9,752 nt of DNA from Clostridium_AD sp051278035 (GCF_051278035.1 NZ_JBNMNU010000162.1:1-9752); one strand, 5' to 3'; shown: positions 1 to 7,234, counted from the stretch's first letter. Numbers and translations are program-made. The notes: a model not told the origin generated them from the letters alone.

Positions 1-138
1 CTTAATGATTATAGAATTCATTCTTTACGCATACATGGTAAAAAACGTTATTCATTTATGACTATGATTGCCGGAATTAATATTCATCTAGATGCAAGAA
101 TTAAGGTTTCAGGTTTTAGTATTTTAATTTTATTATAG
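1..138 (+). pseudogene. C-terminal end of a probable transposase (cut by the window edge)
   Basis: Frame 1 is open from the first base to a TAG at 136-138, giving 45 residues. The stretch contains a basic, aromatic run (RIHSLRIHGKKRYSF) followed by a hydrophobic segment (MTMIAGINIH). That pattern resembles the C-terminal end of DDE transposases of several insertion sequence families, where a basic patch precedes a final helix. The start and catalytic residues lie outside the window, so I cannot say whether the gene is intact or a relic, nor name the family. The type 'pseudogene' here only marks a partial gene. The assignment comes from remembered family appearance and is tentative. Alternatively this is the end of an unrelated basic protein. 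Confidence 0.45.
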
Positions 139-480
139 TAGCTGTTTGATAATTAAATATTTTTTTAAAAAGTTCCTGCATCTTGTAGGCTTGTTTGCTA
201 TGCCTATTTTTATTCCTAACTACTCTCTGAACATAAAATTTATAGCACTATAATGATTCTATACAAATTTAAGTTTTACATATTAGTTTCCGTGACTACT
301 CGTTAACTGTAAAATATAAATTTAATACCATAATTTACTTGTTTGATTATAGCATTTTTTTGTAAATATTGAAAGCACATGGTATTTAAGCCTTATCTTC
401 CATTGCTGCTAAGTACCATAACTTTTGATTATAGCACCTTAAGGTATTTTGAACCCCCACGTGGATAGAAACTTTATTTT
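139..480. other. Gene-free stretch with weak repeats, probably the flank of the insertion sequence
   Basis: No open frame with a start and ribosome binding site is visible. An imperfect direct repeat is present: TACCATAA at 326-333 and 414-421, each followed shortly by TTTGATTATAGCA (342-354 and 424-436). A 10-bp stem with one G-T pair can form between 379-388 and 410-419. Two short perfect palindromes occur, ACCTTAAGGT (436-445) and CCACGTGG (457-464). I could not identify a terminal inverted repeat for the transposase at the left. The stretch may be insertion sequence flank and decayed sequence, but nothing here assigns a function. Confidence 0.4.
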
Positions 481-488
481 TAAAAAAG

Positions 489-508
489 TGTCATGACAAA
501 TGTCATGC
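489..508. promoter_or_regulatory. Palindromic operator upstream of the chemoreceptor promoter (copy 1)
   Basis: TGTCATGACAAATGTCATGC contains a perfect inverted repeat with 7-bp arms, CATGACA (492-498) and TGTCATG (501-507), separated by AA. An A-run (482-487) sits just to the left. The same 20 bases recur with one difference at 3927-3946, in front of the regulator gene. The site ends 4 bases before the -35 box at 513-518, a position typical of activator binding sites. A further TGACA half-site overlaps the -35 box itself (514-518). Binding by the regulator encoded at 2387-3904 is inferred from the shared site. Confidence 0.75.
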
Positions 509-512
509 TTCT

Positions 513-540
513 TTGACAAAAACTATATAAATTCTAACAT
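513..540 (+). promoter_or_regulatory. Predicted promoter of the chemoreceptor gene
   Basis: A perfect -35 box TTGACA (513-518) is followed after 16 bases by a -10-like TAACAT (535-540). Transcription would begin near 547, leaving a leader of about 68 bases before the ATG at 615. The shared palindrome lies directly upstream. The -10 match is only fair (4 of 6), which would suit a promoter that needs an activator. Confidence 0.55.
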
Positions 541-614
541 ACTAGACATATACTATAAACATTGCTTATTAAATACTATTAAAAAAATGATTTAAAATCT
601 AGGAGTGAATATTA

Positions 615-2327
615 ATGAAATTTTTCAGAAATTTAAAAATGATTCAAAAATTATTAGCATCATTTATTGCAGTGGCATTATTTATAGGTATTGTTGGATT
701 TATTGGAGTCTATAATATGAAAAATGTTAATAATGATATTGGGAATATGTATAATGTAGATTTAATTGGGGTTAAAGATACTACTAATATTAAAGCAAAT
801 TTATTAGAAATTAAAACAGATGTATTGTTAATCATTAATCCTAATAACAAAAGTGATTTACAAAAAAATAAAGAGCATATTGCAGGTTTACAAACTAAAA
901 ATGATGCACTTATTGTAGAATACAATAAAACTACAACTACTAAATTAGATAAGGATCAATTAACAGAACTTCAAAAATACCTTGTAGCTTATCGTGTAGC
1001 AAGAGAGAACCTAGTTAAACAAGTTGATGAAGGCAACTATGACAAAGCAAATGAACTTTTCCCAGGTGTTTCCAAAATTTCATTTGATATGTTTACAGTG
1101 CTAGGCAAAATGCTACAATTAAATATGGATACAGCAAAAGCTGACTATGATGCTAGTAACGTATCATTTGGTAAATCTATTGCTCAAACTACAACAATAA
1201 TTGTTATAGGATTAGTTGTTGCTATTATCCTAGGTTTAATTATTTCTGTTACAATTTCAAGGCAGCTAAAAAAGGTTTTAATCGTTGCCCAGGCTCTTGG
1301 AGAAAATGATCTATCAAAAACTGTTGATATTGATACTAAAGATGAGATTGGTATTTTAGCAAAAGCTTTAAATAAAGCTATAACGAACTTAAAAACATTA
1401 CTCCGAGAAATATCAGAAAGTTCCACTGATATTAACGCTACTAGTGAAGAATTATCTGCAACAACGGAAGAAATATCAGCAAAAATGGAAGTTATGAATG
1501 AATCTGTAAGACAAGTGACTCTAGGAGCAGAACAGTTAAGTGCCACCACAGAAGAAGTAAACGCAACTACAGAGAGTATTGCAGAAAATGTGTCTGATAT
1601 CACTAAAAGAGCACATAATGGAAATATAATTGCAATCGATATAGAAAAAAAGGCAAAACAAGTTAAAGAAAATGCTGAGAATAACTTCAGTACAGCAAAT
1701 AAATTATATTTAGAAAAACAAGCAAGTATACTTAAAGCAATTGAAGATGGCGCCGTTGTTAGTCAAGTTAAGATAATGGCAGATGAAATAGGACATATAT
1801 CAAATCAGACAAACCTTCTTGCACTTAACGCAGCTATTGAAGCAGCAAGAGCAGGAGAACAAGGAAAGGGTTTTTCTGTGGTTGCAGATGAGGTTAAAAA
1901 ATTGGCTGAAGCATCCTCAACTACAGTTCAAAGGATTCAATCGGTAACTGAGAAAGTTCAACAAGCATTCCATAATCTTTCAAGCAATGCTCAGGATGTA
2001 TTGAACTTTATTGATAATAAAGTTACACCTGATTATCAATTATCCGTAGATACAGGCAAACAATACGGTGATGATGCCATAATATTTAAGGATCTATCCA
2101 CGGATATTGGAAATTCTATGAATATAGTAAATAAAACTGTATTCGAAATTAAAAAAGCAATTGAAACTGTATCAAGTACATCTGAGGAATCAGTTTCAAG
2201 TTCTGAGGAAATACTCACAAGTGTTGATGAGTCTGTTATGGCAATTGCAGAAATAACAAAAGCTTCTCAAAATCAAGCTATATTAGCAGAGAAGCTAAAT
2301 AATATGGTTCAAAAATTTAAATTATAA
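615..2327 (+). CDS. Methyl-accepting chemotaxis protein (transmembrane chemoreceptor)
   Basis: This is a membrane chemoreceptor of 570 residues that would signal through CheW and CheA to the flagellar motor. Membrane segments lie at about 12-34 and 192-214. They flank an extracytoplasmic region of about 155 residues that looks helical, like a four-helix-bundle ligand domain. A HAMP domain follows (about 212-266), then a long helical signalling domain. The highly conserved hairpin tip is clear: NQTNLLALNAAIEAARAGE at about 397-415, then QGKGFSVVADEVKKLAE. The C-terminus (QKFKL) lacks a CheB/CheR-binding pentapeptide. The start is supported by AGGAGTG at 601-607. The gene stands alone, without che genes nearby, and ends at a strong terminator. 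The ligand cannot be read from the sequence. The shared palindrome upstream suggests control by the neighbouring regulator. Confidence 0.95.
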   Translation: MKFFRNLKMIQKLLASFIAVALFIGIVGFIGVYNMKNVNNDIGNMYNVDLIGVKDTTNIKANLLEIKTDVLLIINPNNKSDLQKNKEHIAGLQTKNDALIVEYNKTTTTKLDKDQLTELQKYLVAYRVARENLVKQVDEGNYDKANELFPGVSKISFDMFTVLGKMLQLNMDTAKADYDASNVSFGKSIAQTTTIIVIGLVVAIILGLIISVTISRQLKKVLIVAQALGENDLSKTVDIDTKDEIGILAKALNKAITNLKTLLREISESSTDINATSEELSATTEEISAKMEVMNESVRQVTLGAEQLSATTEEVNATTESIAENVSDITKRAHNGNIIAIDIEKKAKQVKENAENNFSTANKLYLEKQASILKAIEDGAVVSQVKIMADEIGHISNQTNLLALNAAIEAARAGEQGKGFSVVADEVKKLAEASSTTVQRIQSVTEKVQQAFHNLSSNAQDVLNFIDNKVTPDYQLSVDTGKQYGDDAIIFKDLSTDIGNSMNIVNKTVFEIKKAIETVSSTSEESVSSSEEILTSVDESVMAIAEITKASQNQAILAEKLNNMVQKFKL

Positions 2328-2337
2328 AGTAAATATT

Positions 2338-2379
2338 AAAATCCAGTTTAACTCGAATATGAGAGTTAAACTGGATTTT
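2338..2379. terminator. Bidirectional hairpin terminator between converging genes
   Basis: A perfect 17-bp stem (2338-2354 with 2363-2379) encloses an 8-base loop. The + strand ends in a run of five T. On the minus strand the stem starts with four A on the + strand, so that transcript also ends in U residues. It lies 10 bases after the chemoreceptor stop and 7 bases beyond the regulator stop, so it probably serves both genes. Confidence 0.9.
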
Positions 2380-2386
2380 TAAATGC

Positions 2387-3904
2387 TTATTTGTTTATGC
2401 ATTGTTTTTCTAGGGCATGTACCTGATGTTGAAGCCAATTTATCATTTCTTTTTTATTCCTATCTATAGGAGAGATCTGTTCCCAAATTTTTTCGAAATA
2501 TATTTCAAAGGCATTAACAACCATGGGCTCTTGAATTACTATATTTAGTTTTGAAAATCCAATATGGGCGCTATATTTTTCTTTGATAGTAAAAGAAGAA
2601 ATGTTATTCTCATCAAATTTGTGAAAAATTTCATTAACAAAAGAAATTTTATAGTTATCATAGGTTTTTAATAAATTAATTATGTTTTGTATAAAAAGAA
2701 TTATATCTTCAGAATCAAAATCAAGCGTATTAACCATATTAAAGGAATGAAATGAAAGTTTTTTATCTTTAATTATATTTCGTATAGATCTTAGGGTATA
2801 TATATCAAAATGTTCATACTGTTTTAAATTTAATAAAAAAGAACTTTCACTACGGTTGTGTAATTCTAATGTTTCTATTAGATGATCATCCGTATACTGG
2901 AGTTTCCCCAACAATTTCTTCAATAGTATATTGGGAATAAGAAATAAGCTAAGACTATCATTAAACATGAATCTTCTTCCAGCTGTATCATCACTTTCAG
3001 CTAAGGAATTATTGTATGCTATATTTTCCTCTAAATCATAGTATTTTATTAATGGTTTAGATAAAGGTAAAAGAATTGAATTAAAATTTTTATATAAAAT
3101 ATCGATACCAACCTGATTTACGGTATGCATGGCGCAGTCTATTTCAGAATTTATACCTGTAGAAAAACAACTAAAAGCCTCTTTGTAAGGAATGACAATA
3201 ACTTCTCTACCTAGAGAAGGTGTATCATAAGTTTTATAGAAATAAGGTAAGAATCGACCTGTTTGTATTAAGGGAATACTTATAAGTATCAGATTTATTA
3301 TTTCCTTTAAGTTTTGGTTTAGTTTGAATAGAAATTTCACTGTCCAACCATTTATTAATGCCTCTAAAATAGCCTCCTTCCAGCCTGCAAAATCTTCTTG
3401 AATTTTTATTAGATCTAGATTGTTGTCAGAGGATAGGCATATTACATTATTATTTTCACATTTTTCTTTTCCAGCTACTTCAATTAAAGATAATATGGCC
3501 GCTAAAACATTTTTACGTCCAATAATAATATTATTATTGTCATTTGATAAATCAATTTTTTTATCATTCCTTAATTTTTTATCTTCCAAAGAACAGCCTT
3601 GAGCTTCTAATAGAGCTCTCATTATTCTATCTTTCCAAGACATTGTTATGTCAATATTCCCACAAACTATATTAAGAACATCATTTAAACGTTGTTCTTG
3701 AATAGAATTTAAAATGTTTCCACAAAGAAAATTAGTTATGCTTTCTATATAATTTCCGTGATATGATGGAATCCTTTGTTCATGTAGCCAACGACTTATT
3801 AGAGAACTGTCAACATTAATTCCTTTAGCTAACCGACTATTACTGATATCTAATGAAGAAAGTAGCAATTTAAGATATTCTCCAAATTTGACTTTTGTAA
3901 TCAT
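2387..3904 (-). CDS. Helix-turn-helix transcriptional regulator with a large unrecognised C-terminal domain
   Basis: The 505-residue protein starts with an XRE/Cro-like helix-turn-helix within about residues 8-60. The core is SNSRLAKGINVDSSLISRWL (21-40), with the usual pattern of a small residue in the turn and a recognition helix ending in SRWL. The remaining 440 or so residues are mixed helix and strand with hydrophobic cores (for example INLILISIPLIQTGRFLPYF at 203-222). I do not recognise them. No tetratricopeptide pattern typical of RRNPP peptide-sensing regulators is evident by eye, although the size would permit a ligand-sensing domain. The ATG at 3902-3904 is preceded by AAGGAG with 7-base spacing. 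A palindrome just upstream is shared with the converging chemoreceptor gene, suggesting autoregulation and local control. It is divergent from the 195-residue repeat protein gene. Confidence 0.85.
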   Translation of the reverse strand: MITKVKFGEYLKLLLSSLDISNSRLAKGINVDSSLISRWLHEQRIPSYHGNYIESITNFLCGNILNSIQEQRLNDVLNIVCGNIDITMSWKDRIMRALLEAQGCSLEDKKLRNDKKIDLSNDNNNIIIGRKNVLAAILSLIEVAGKEKCENNNVICLSSDNNLDLIKIQEDFAGWKEAILEALINGWTVKFLFKLNQNLKEIINLILISIPLIQTGRFLPYFYKTYDTPSLGREVIVIPYKEAFSCFSTGINSEIDCAMHTVNQVGIDILYKNFNSILLPLSKPLIKYYDLEENIAYNNSLAESDDTAGRRFMFNDSLSLFLIPNILLKKLLGKLQYTDDHLIETLELHNRSESSFLLNLKQYEHFDIYTLRSIRNIIKDKKLSFHSFNMVNTLDFDSEDIILFIQNIINLLKTYDNYKISFVNEIFHKFDENNISSFTIKEKYSAHIGFSKLNIVIQEPMVVNAFEIYFEKIWEQISPIDRNKKEMINWLQHQVHALEKQCINK

Positions 3905-3926
3905 AAAATTGCTCCTTTTGAAAAAA

Positions 3927-3946
3927 TGTCACGACAAATGTCATGC
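3927..3946. promoter_or_regulatory. Palindromic operator at the regulator gene start (copy 2)
   Basis: TGTCACGACAAATGTCATGC matches the copy at 489-508 in 19 of 20 positions. The single change (T to C at 3932) falls in the left arm of the inverted repeat. An A-run (3921-3926) lies to the left, as at copy 1. Both copies have the same orientation on the + strand, so they point in opposite directions relative to the genes they precede. The centre is about 32 bases before the regulator ATG and overlaps the predicted transcription start, a position that suits repression. Confidence 0.75.
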
Positions 3947-3948
3947 AT

Positions 3949-3979
3949 ATATTATTAAAATTATGTAATTTAATGTTAC
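3949..3979 (-). promoter_or_regulatory. Possible promoter of the regulator gene
   Basis: Read on the minus strand, TAATAT (3954-3949) could be a -10 box. A weak GTAACA (3979-3974) lies 19 bases upstream as a -35. The start would fall near 3942, within the second copy of the palindrome. The boxes are weak and the region is very AT-rich, so other placements are possible. Confidence 0.35.
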
Positions 3980-4033
3980 TATATTACGATTATCCCACAA
4001 AAATCTTGTAATTACTTCCCATTGTAGCATTTA

Positions 4034-4042
4034 TGATATAAT
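4034..4042 (+). promoter_or_regulatory. Extended -10 promoter of the repeat-protein gene
   Basis: TGATATAAT matches the extended -10 element (TG, one base, TATAAT at 4037-4042). No good -35 box is present at the usual distance, which extended -10 promoters can tolerate. The start would be near 4049, giving a leader of about 136 bases. In that leader AGGTATTGA (4090-4098) can pair with TCAATGCCT (4145-4153) through 9 bp including one G-U. I see no match to a riboswitch class I know. Confidence 0.5.
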
Positions 4043-4184
4043 ATTACCAAAATACCTAAATATCTACAAACTAGTTAAAATAATTACTGAGGTATTGACG
4101 TCCAAGTAACATTCTTTAATTTTACACATATTATGTAGAAGGTCTCAATGCCTGAATAAAAATCATATAAAGGAGGATTTATAA

Positions 4185-4772
4185 ATGAAAACAGAGGACG
4201 ATCGCAAAAACTTAAGGCTTATAAAGCATTTTTTAATTTTGAACATGTTACAACAACCATCTTGTTCAATAAATATCAATAAAACTTCCAAAAAAAAATC
4301 ATCGACAAAATTTACACCTCCAGTTAAAGATGTAAATGTTGAAAATGATTCAGAATCTACGATCCCTATTAGTGCTAAATCCAGTATGGCAAAATTCCTT
4401 GTTATTTTAAAACTCTTACAGCGACCACGTTATCATGAAGATATTAATAAATTTCTAAAAAATAGGAAAATAAATAGTAATATTGAAAATAAAACATCCT
4501 CAAATGAGTCAAGTTTGATTAAGAATCGTAAAAATAATTTGAATGCAAAATTCATACTGTTTTTTCGACAGGAAACTTTTAAAAACAATTCACAATCTAT
4601 AAAAAACAAAGATGAAATTTATACTAACTCTGATGATATTTATGAAACATATGAAAACCAAAACGATGATTTTTTTGAAAGTTCAATACCAGCTTCACCT
4701 ATTATAATAGAAGAGAAAGATATAATAGAAGATACAGATATTAGTTCTGTATGTCCTTCCAGCTTACCTTAA
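4185..4772 (+). CDS. Unrecognised 195-residue protein with internal repeats
   Basis: I do not recognise this protein. Its gene is well supported by AAGGAGGA at 4170-4177, an ATG 8 bases later and an extended -10 promoter. It has no classical signal peptide. An internal repeat is visible: residues 17-38 (LILNMLQQP through ININ-K-SKKK) align without gaps with 73-94 (VILKLLQRP through DINKFLKNR). The shared core is L-Q-x-P followed by I-N-K. A shorter third copy may start at 121 (AKFILFF). Each hydrophobic block is followed by a basic, asparagine-rich linker. The similar pieces ESTIPIS (57-63) and ESSIPAS occur before repeat 2 and near the C-terminus. The last third is acidic. The gene is divergent from the regulator, and its last 32 bases overlap the end of the permease gene on the other strand. 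It could be an adaptor, a scaffold or a precursor of small peptides. None of these is shown. Confidence 0.7.
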   Translation: MKTEDDRKNLRLIKHFLILNMLQQPSCSININKTSKKKSSTKFTPPVKDVNVENDSESTIPISAKSSMAKFLVILKLLQRPRYHEDINKFLKNRKINSNIENKTSSNESSLIKNRKNNLNAKFILFFRQETFKNNSQSIKNKDEIYTNSDDIYETYENQNDDFFESSIPASPIIIEEKDIIEDTDISSVCPSSLP

Positions 4773-6405
4773 AGCTGGTTCTCCAGAGTATTACATTAAC
4801 TATTAAAAGCACCCCCGCATAAATACCGACAAATACCATATTATTTCTAATAATTATATGGATTGTAGCAAATACCCCAATCAGTATAAGTGTAATTATT
4901 GCTGGTCCTATAATTTTACCACTATCTGCTGTCGCGAACTTTACGCTAAAGGGCAATGCCTTATTGGATAATTTAAAAAACACTAACGATAATATTAAAA
5001 GAGCTAAAAACATTACTATTAAATCTATAATTATTGTTGGACCTTTCACTATTAAGAACACTGTAGCCTCTAATATATAAAGTGGTATTATTAGCTTAAA
5101 TATAGTTCCCTTTATTGCTCCTTTTAGTATTATACCTGGATTTTCTATTGGTAATACTTTGTATATAAATGCCCCCTTATAGCTATCACTATTGTTTATA
5201 AACGCTGTACAAAAACATAATAGGAATATACTCATATACATTAATAAATGAATTTTTCCGCCATAGCCAGTTTGAATATTATCCATGAATGATTTACCAT
5301 TTCCTCTTTCCATAAAAATAAGTAGAACTGGCATAAATACTGCCATTGCAAGGGTCGGATATACCTTAAGCTTAAGGTTTCTTTCCGTCGCTATCATATT
5401 TTGAGTGAATTTAAACATACTCTTCTCCACCTTGTCCCTGCAGACCAGGCGCGCTATAAACTCTTTTCTGTTTTCACTTGTTTTACTTACGTTCCCTCCA
5501 TTTTCATTTAATTTTTGAAGGTTCTTCTCAAAATAAGGTACTACAGCTTTAATATAAATTATAATTAGAGAAATCGGTCCTACAACTCCCAGTACAAATA
5601 AAAATATTAGAAAAGATTGTTTATTCCCATCGATGTATATCCCAAATGGAGCCGCAAACCACATTGATGGAAGTAGCGCATGCCAAAGCCTCGGCACATA
5701 TTCACTGTTCATATTTGTAGAATCAAAAAGTCTAATAACTAGTTGATATCCGAATCCAAATACAAAGGCTAATAATATTTGAAAATAGTTTATTATATCC
5801 TTTAGCTTTTCACCATCAAAAAACCTTAAAACTATTGTATATAATAACGCCGTTACCGCTATAACTATGAATACTGCAAGTATACTTTCTATACTAAATA
5901 TCACAAAAAAGAGTGGTCCATATTTTACTGTGCCAATAGCCAGTGGAATCAAATTTAATGACAGTGATAAACCCATTAAATATATACATATATGAGTAGT
6001 CTTTGCTGCATTAAATGTCTTACTATCAATAGGTTTGGGCATTAATATGTTTTTCTCTCCTACATCAAGTAACACTGCTGAAAAATCAGATATCATTAGT
6101 GATACCATCATAAATAGATTTATGCCTATCACAATATTTGTAGAAATCATTGATGACATACCAATTATCATTATGAGTCCAATAAAAATGCTCATAAATA
6201 AATTCATCATAAGTAAGGATAAATAATTATTCTTATCCCCCTCATCATCTTCCTTTTTATTATTTCTCATTACAGTGCTAACTCTACGACCATCCATAGT
6301 TAGTTTTATCTGGAGGATCATTCTCATAGTCTTATAATTAACACCTAATTTTTTATATAATAATTGAAATTTGTCCAATATCACAAGTACGGTAAAATTT
6401 TTCAT
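4741..6405 (-). CDS. ABC transporter permease (ABC-2-like, polytopic)
   Basis: The 554-residue membrane protein has roughly ten to twelve hydrophobic segments. Examples lie at about 64-84, 88-108, 138-158, 165-192 and 205-225, with further segments in the C-terminal half. A hydrophilic loop in the middle (around ENGGNVSKTSENRKEF) separates two halves. Both halves carry a similar motif, LMPKPID near 121-127 and VLPIENP in the second half, like the L-P-I-S motif after a membrane helix in ABC-2 export permeases. It would form the channel for the ATPase encoded just upstream. The substrate is not evident. The ATG (6403-6405) follows the ATPase stop by two bases, and its ribosome site GAGGTG lies in the last ATPase codons, so translation is probably coupled. 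Its 3' end overlaps the converging repeat-protein gene by 32 bases. No terminator of its own is visible. Confidence 0.88.
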   Translation of the reverse strand: MKNFTVLVILDKFQLLYKKLGVNYKTMRMILQIKLTMDGRRVSTVMRNNKKEDDEGDKNNYLSLLMMNLFMSIFIGLIMIIGMSSMISTNIVIGINLFMMVSLMISDFSAVLLDVGEKNILMPKPIDSKTFNAAKTTHICIYLMGLSLSLNLIPLAIGTVKYGPLFFVIFSIESILAVFIVIAVTALLYTIVLRFFDGEKLKDIINYFQILLAFVFGFGYQLVIRLFDSTNMNSEYVPRLWHALLPSMWFAAPFGIYIDGNKQSFLIFLFVLGVVGPISLIIIYIKAVVPYFEKNLQKLNENGGNVSKTSENRKEFIARLVCRDKVEKSMFKFTQNMIATERNLKLKVYPTLAMAVFMPVLLIFMERGNGKSFMDNIQTGYGGKIHLLMYMSIFLLCFCTAFINNSDSYKGAFIYKVLPIENPGIILKGAIKGTIFKLIIPLYILEATVFLIVKGPTIIIDLIVMFLALLILSLVFFKLSNKALPFSVKFATADSGKIIGPAIITLILIGVFATIHIIIRNNMVFVGIYAGVLLIVNVILWRTSFKVSWKDIQN

Positions 6406-6407
6406 AA

Positions 6408-7196
6408 TTACACCTCGCAGGCTAGAGAAACAAATTCTTTAGCAATCTGCGCATGATCATTAAAGCCTGTTATCTGATTAAATATTTCTTCTAGTGACCC
6501 TTCCTTCTGATTATTGTTAAGCTCCTCAAAACTTCCATCTGCAACTACTCTTCCATCATTTATTAGTAATATTCTATCACTTATCTTTTCAACAACATCC
6601 ATTATATGAGATGAATAAAAAATGGTCTTTCCCCTCTGCGCAAGAGTTCGCATAACCTCCTTAAACACCATTACACTATTAGCATCTAGTCCACTTAAAG
6701 GCTCATCAAAAAATAATATATCTGGATTATGAATTAAACTACAAATTATAAGTAGCTTTTGCTTCATTCCTTTTGAATATGAGGATATTCTAGAATTTAT
6801 AACATCCTCCATCCCGAATAGGCTCATAAGCTTTTTTGCTCTCTCAATAAAATTTTTCTCTTCTAATCCATATATTTCACCTAAAAAACTTATGTACTCA
6901 TAAGCAGTTAAATTTTCGTATATATCTGCAAGTTCTGGAACATAACCTACTTTCTTTTTATACTCTATACTTCCATTACTTATATCTTGTCCAAGTATTT
7001 CTACCTTACCTGTGTATCCTTCCAGTATTCCAAGCATTATTTTTATAGTGGTACTTTTACCAGCACCATTAGTCCCTATATATCCTATTATCTGCCCGCG
7101 AGAAATCTCTAAATTTATTCCATTAAGCACATTTTTACTCCCATAGCTCATTCGTAAATCCACAATTGATATTATGCTTTCTAAATTCTCCATCAT
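6408..7196 (-). CDS. ABC transporter ATP-binding protein
   Basis: The 262-residue nucleotide-binding subunit shows all the expected motifs. They are Walker A GTNGAGKST (41-49), signature SYSKGMKQK (139-147, with YSKGM in place of LSGGQ), Walker B ILFFDEP with D-loop SGLD (160-171), and the switch histidine SSH (H197). The Q-loop position carries glutamate (VPE, 86-88), a variant common in ABC-2-type drug and peptide exporters. It is cotranscribed with the permease and would power export of an unknown substrate, or a self-protection or envelope function. Two consecutive ATG codons occur. AAGGGGA at about 7200-7206 is 4 bases from the first and 7 from the second, so the second (7191-7193) may be the true start. 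A GC-rich palindrome lies in the leader. Confidence 0.93.
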   Translation of the reverse strand: MMENLESIISIVDLRMSYGSKNVLNGINLEISRGQIIGYIGTNGAGKSTTIKIMLGILEGYTGKVEILGQDISNGSIEYKKKVGYVPELADIYENLTAYEYISFLGEIYGLEEKNFIERAKKLMSLFGMEDVINSRISSYSKGMKQKLLIICSLIHNPDILFFDEPLSGLDANSVMVFKEVMRTLAQRGKTIFYSSHIMDVVEKISDRILLINDGRVVADGSFEELNNNQKEGSLEEIFNQITGFNDHAQIAKEFVSLACEV

Positions 7197-7221
7197 ACGT
7201 CCCCTTCAAGCTTACTCCAAC

Positions 7222-7234
7222 GGGGTCAGACCCC
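7222..7234. repeat. 13-bp palindrome GGGGTCAGACCCC in the ABC operon leader
   Basis: GGGGTC (7222-7227) and GACCCC (7229-7234) are exact complements around a central A. Such a GC-rich block stands out from the AT-rich surroundings. From memory, sequences of this form occur as small dispersed repeats in many bacteria, some linked to REP-associated Y1 transposases. No such transposase is visible here. As RNA it could form a short 4-bp hairpin with a 5-base loop upstream of the ATPase ribosome binding site. Confidence 0.6.

Noticed and set aside
450..475. Possible single CRISPR repeat (CCACGTGGATAGAAAC)
   Set aside because: There is only one copy, with no spaced repeats and no cas genes.
139..614. 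Cyclic-di-GMP riboswitch in front of the chemoreceptor gene, as is known for some clostridial motility genes
   Set aside because: Neither class of conserved core is present, and the leader from the predicted start (about 547) is too short.
710..2218. Several open frames on the minus strand inside the chemoreceptor gene
   Set aside because: They have no ribosome binding sites and lie fully antisense to a strongly supported coding gene with conserved motifs.
3420..3602. Open frame of 60 codons on the + strand inside the regulator gene
   Set aside because: No ribosome binding site and no protein-like features. It is a mirror of the regulator coding sequence. The same applies to frames at 6035-6226 and 9197-9403.
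4759..4778. Hairpin CCAGCTT / AAGCTGG as a terminator for the repeat-protein gene or the permease
   Set aside because: It has a 7-bp stem without a following T tract, and it lies inside the coding sequence of the permease.
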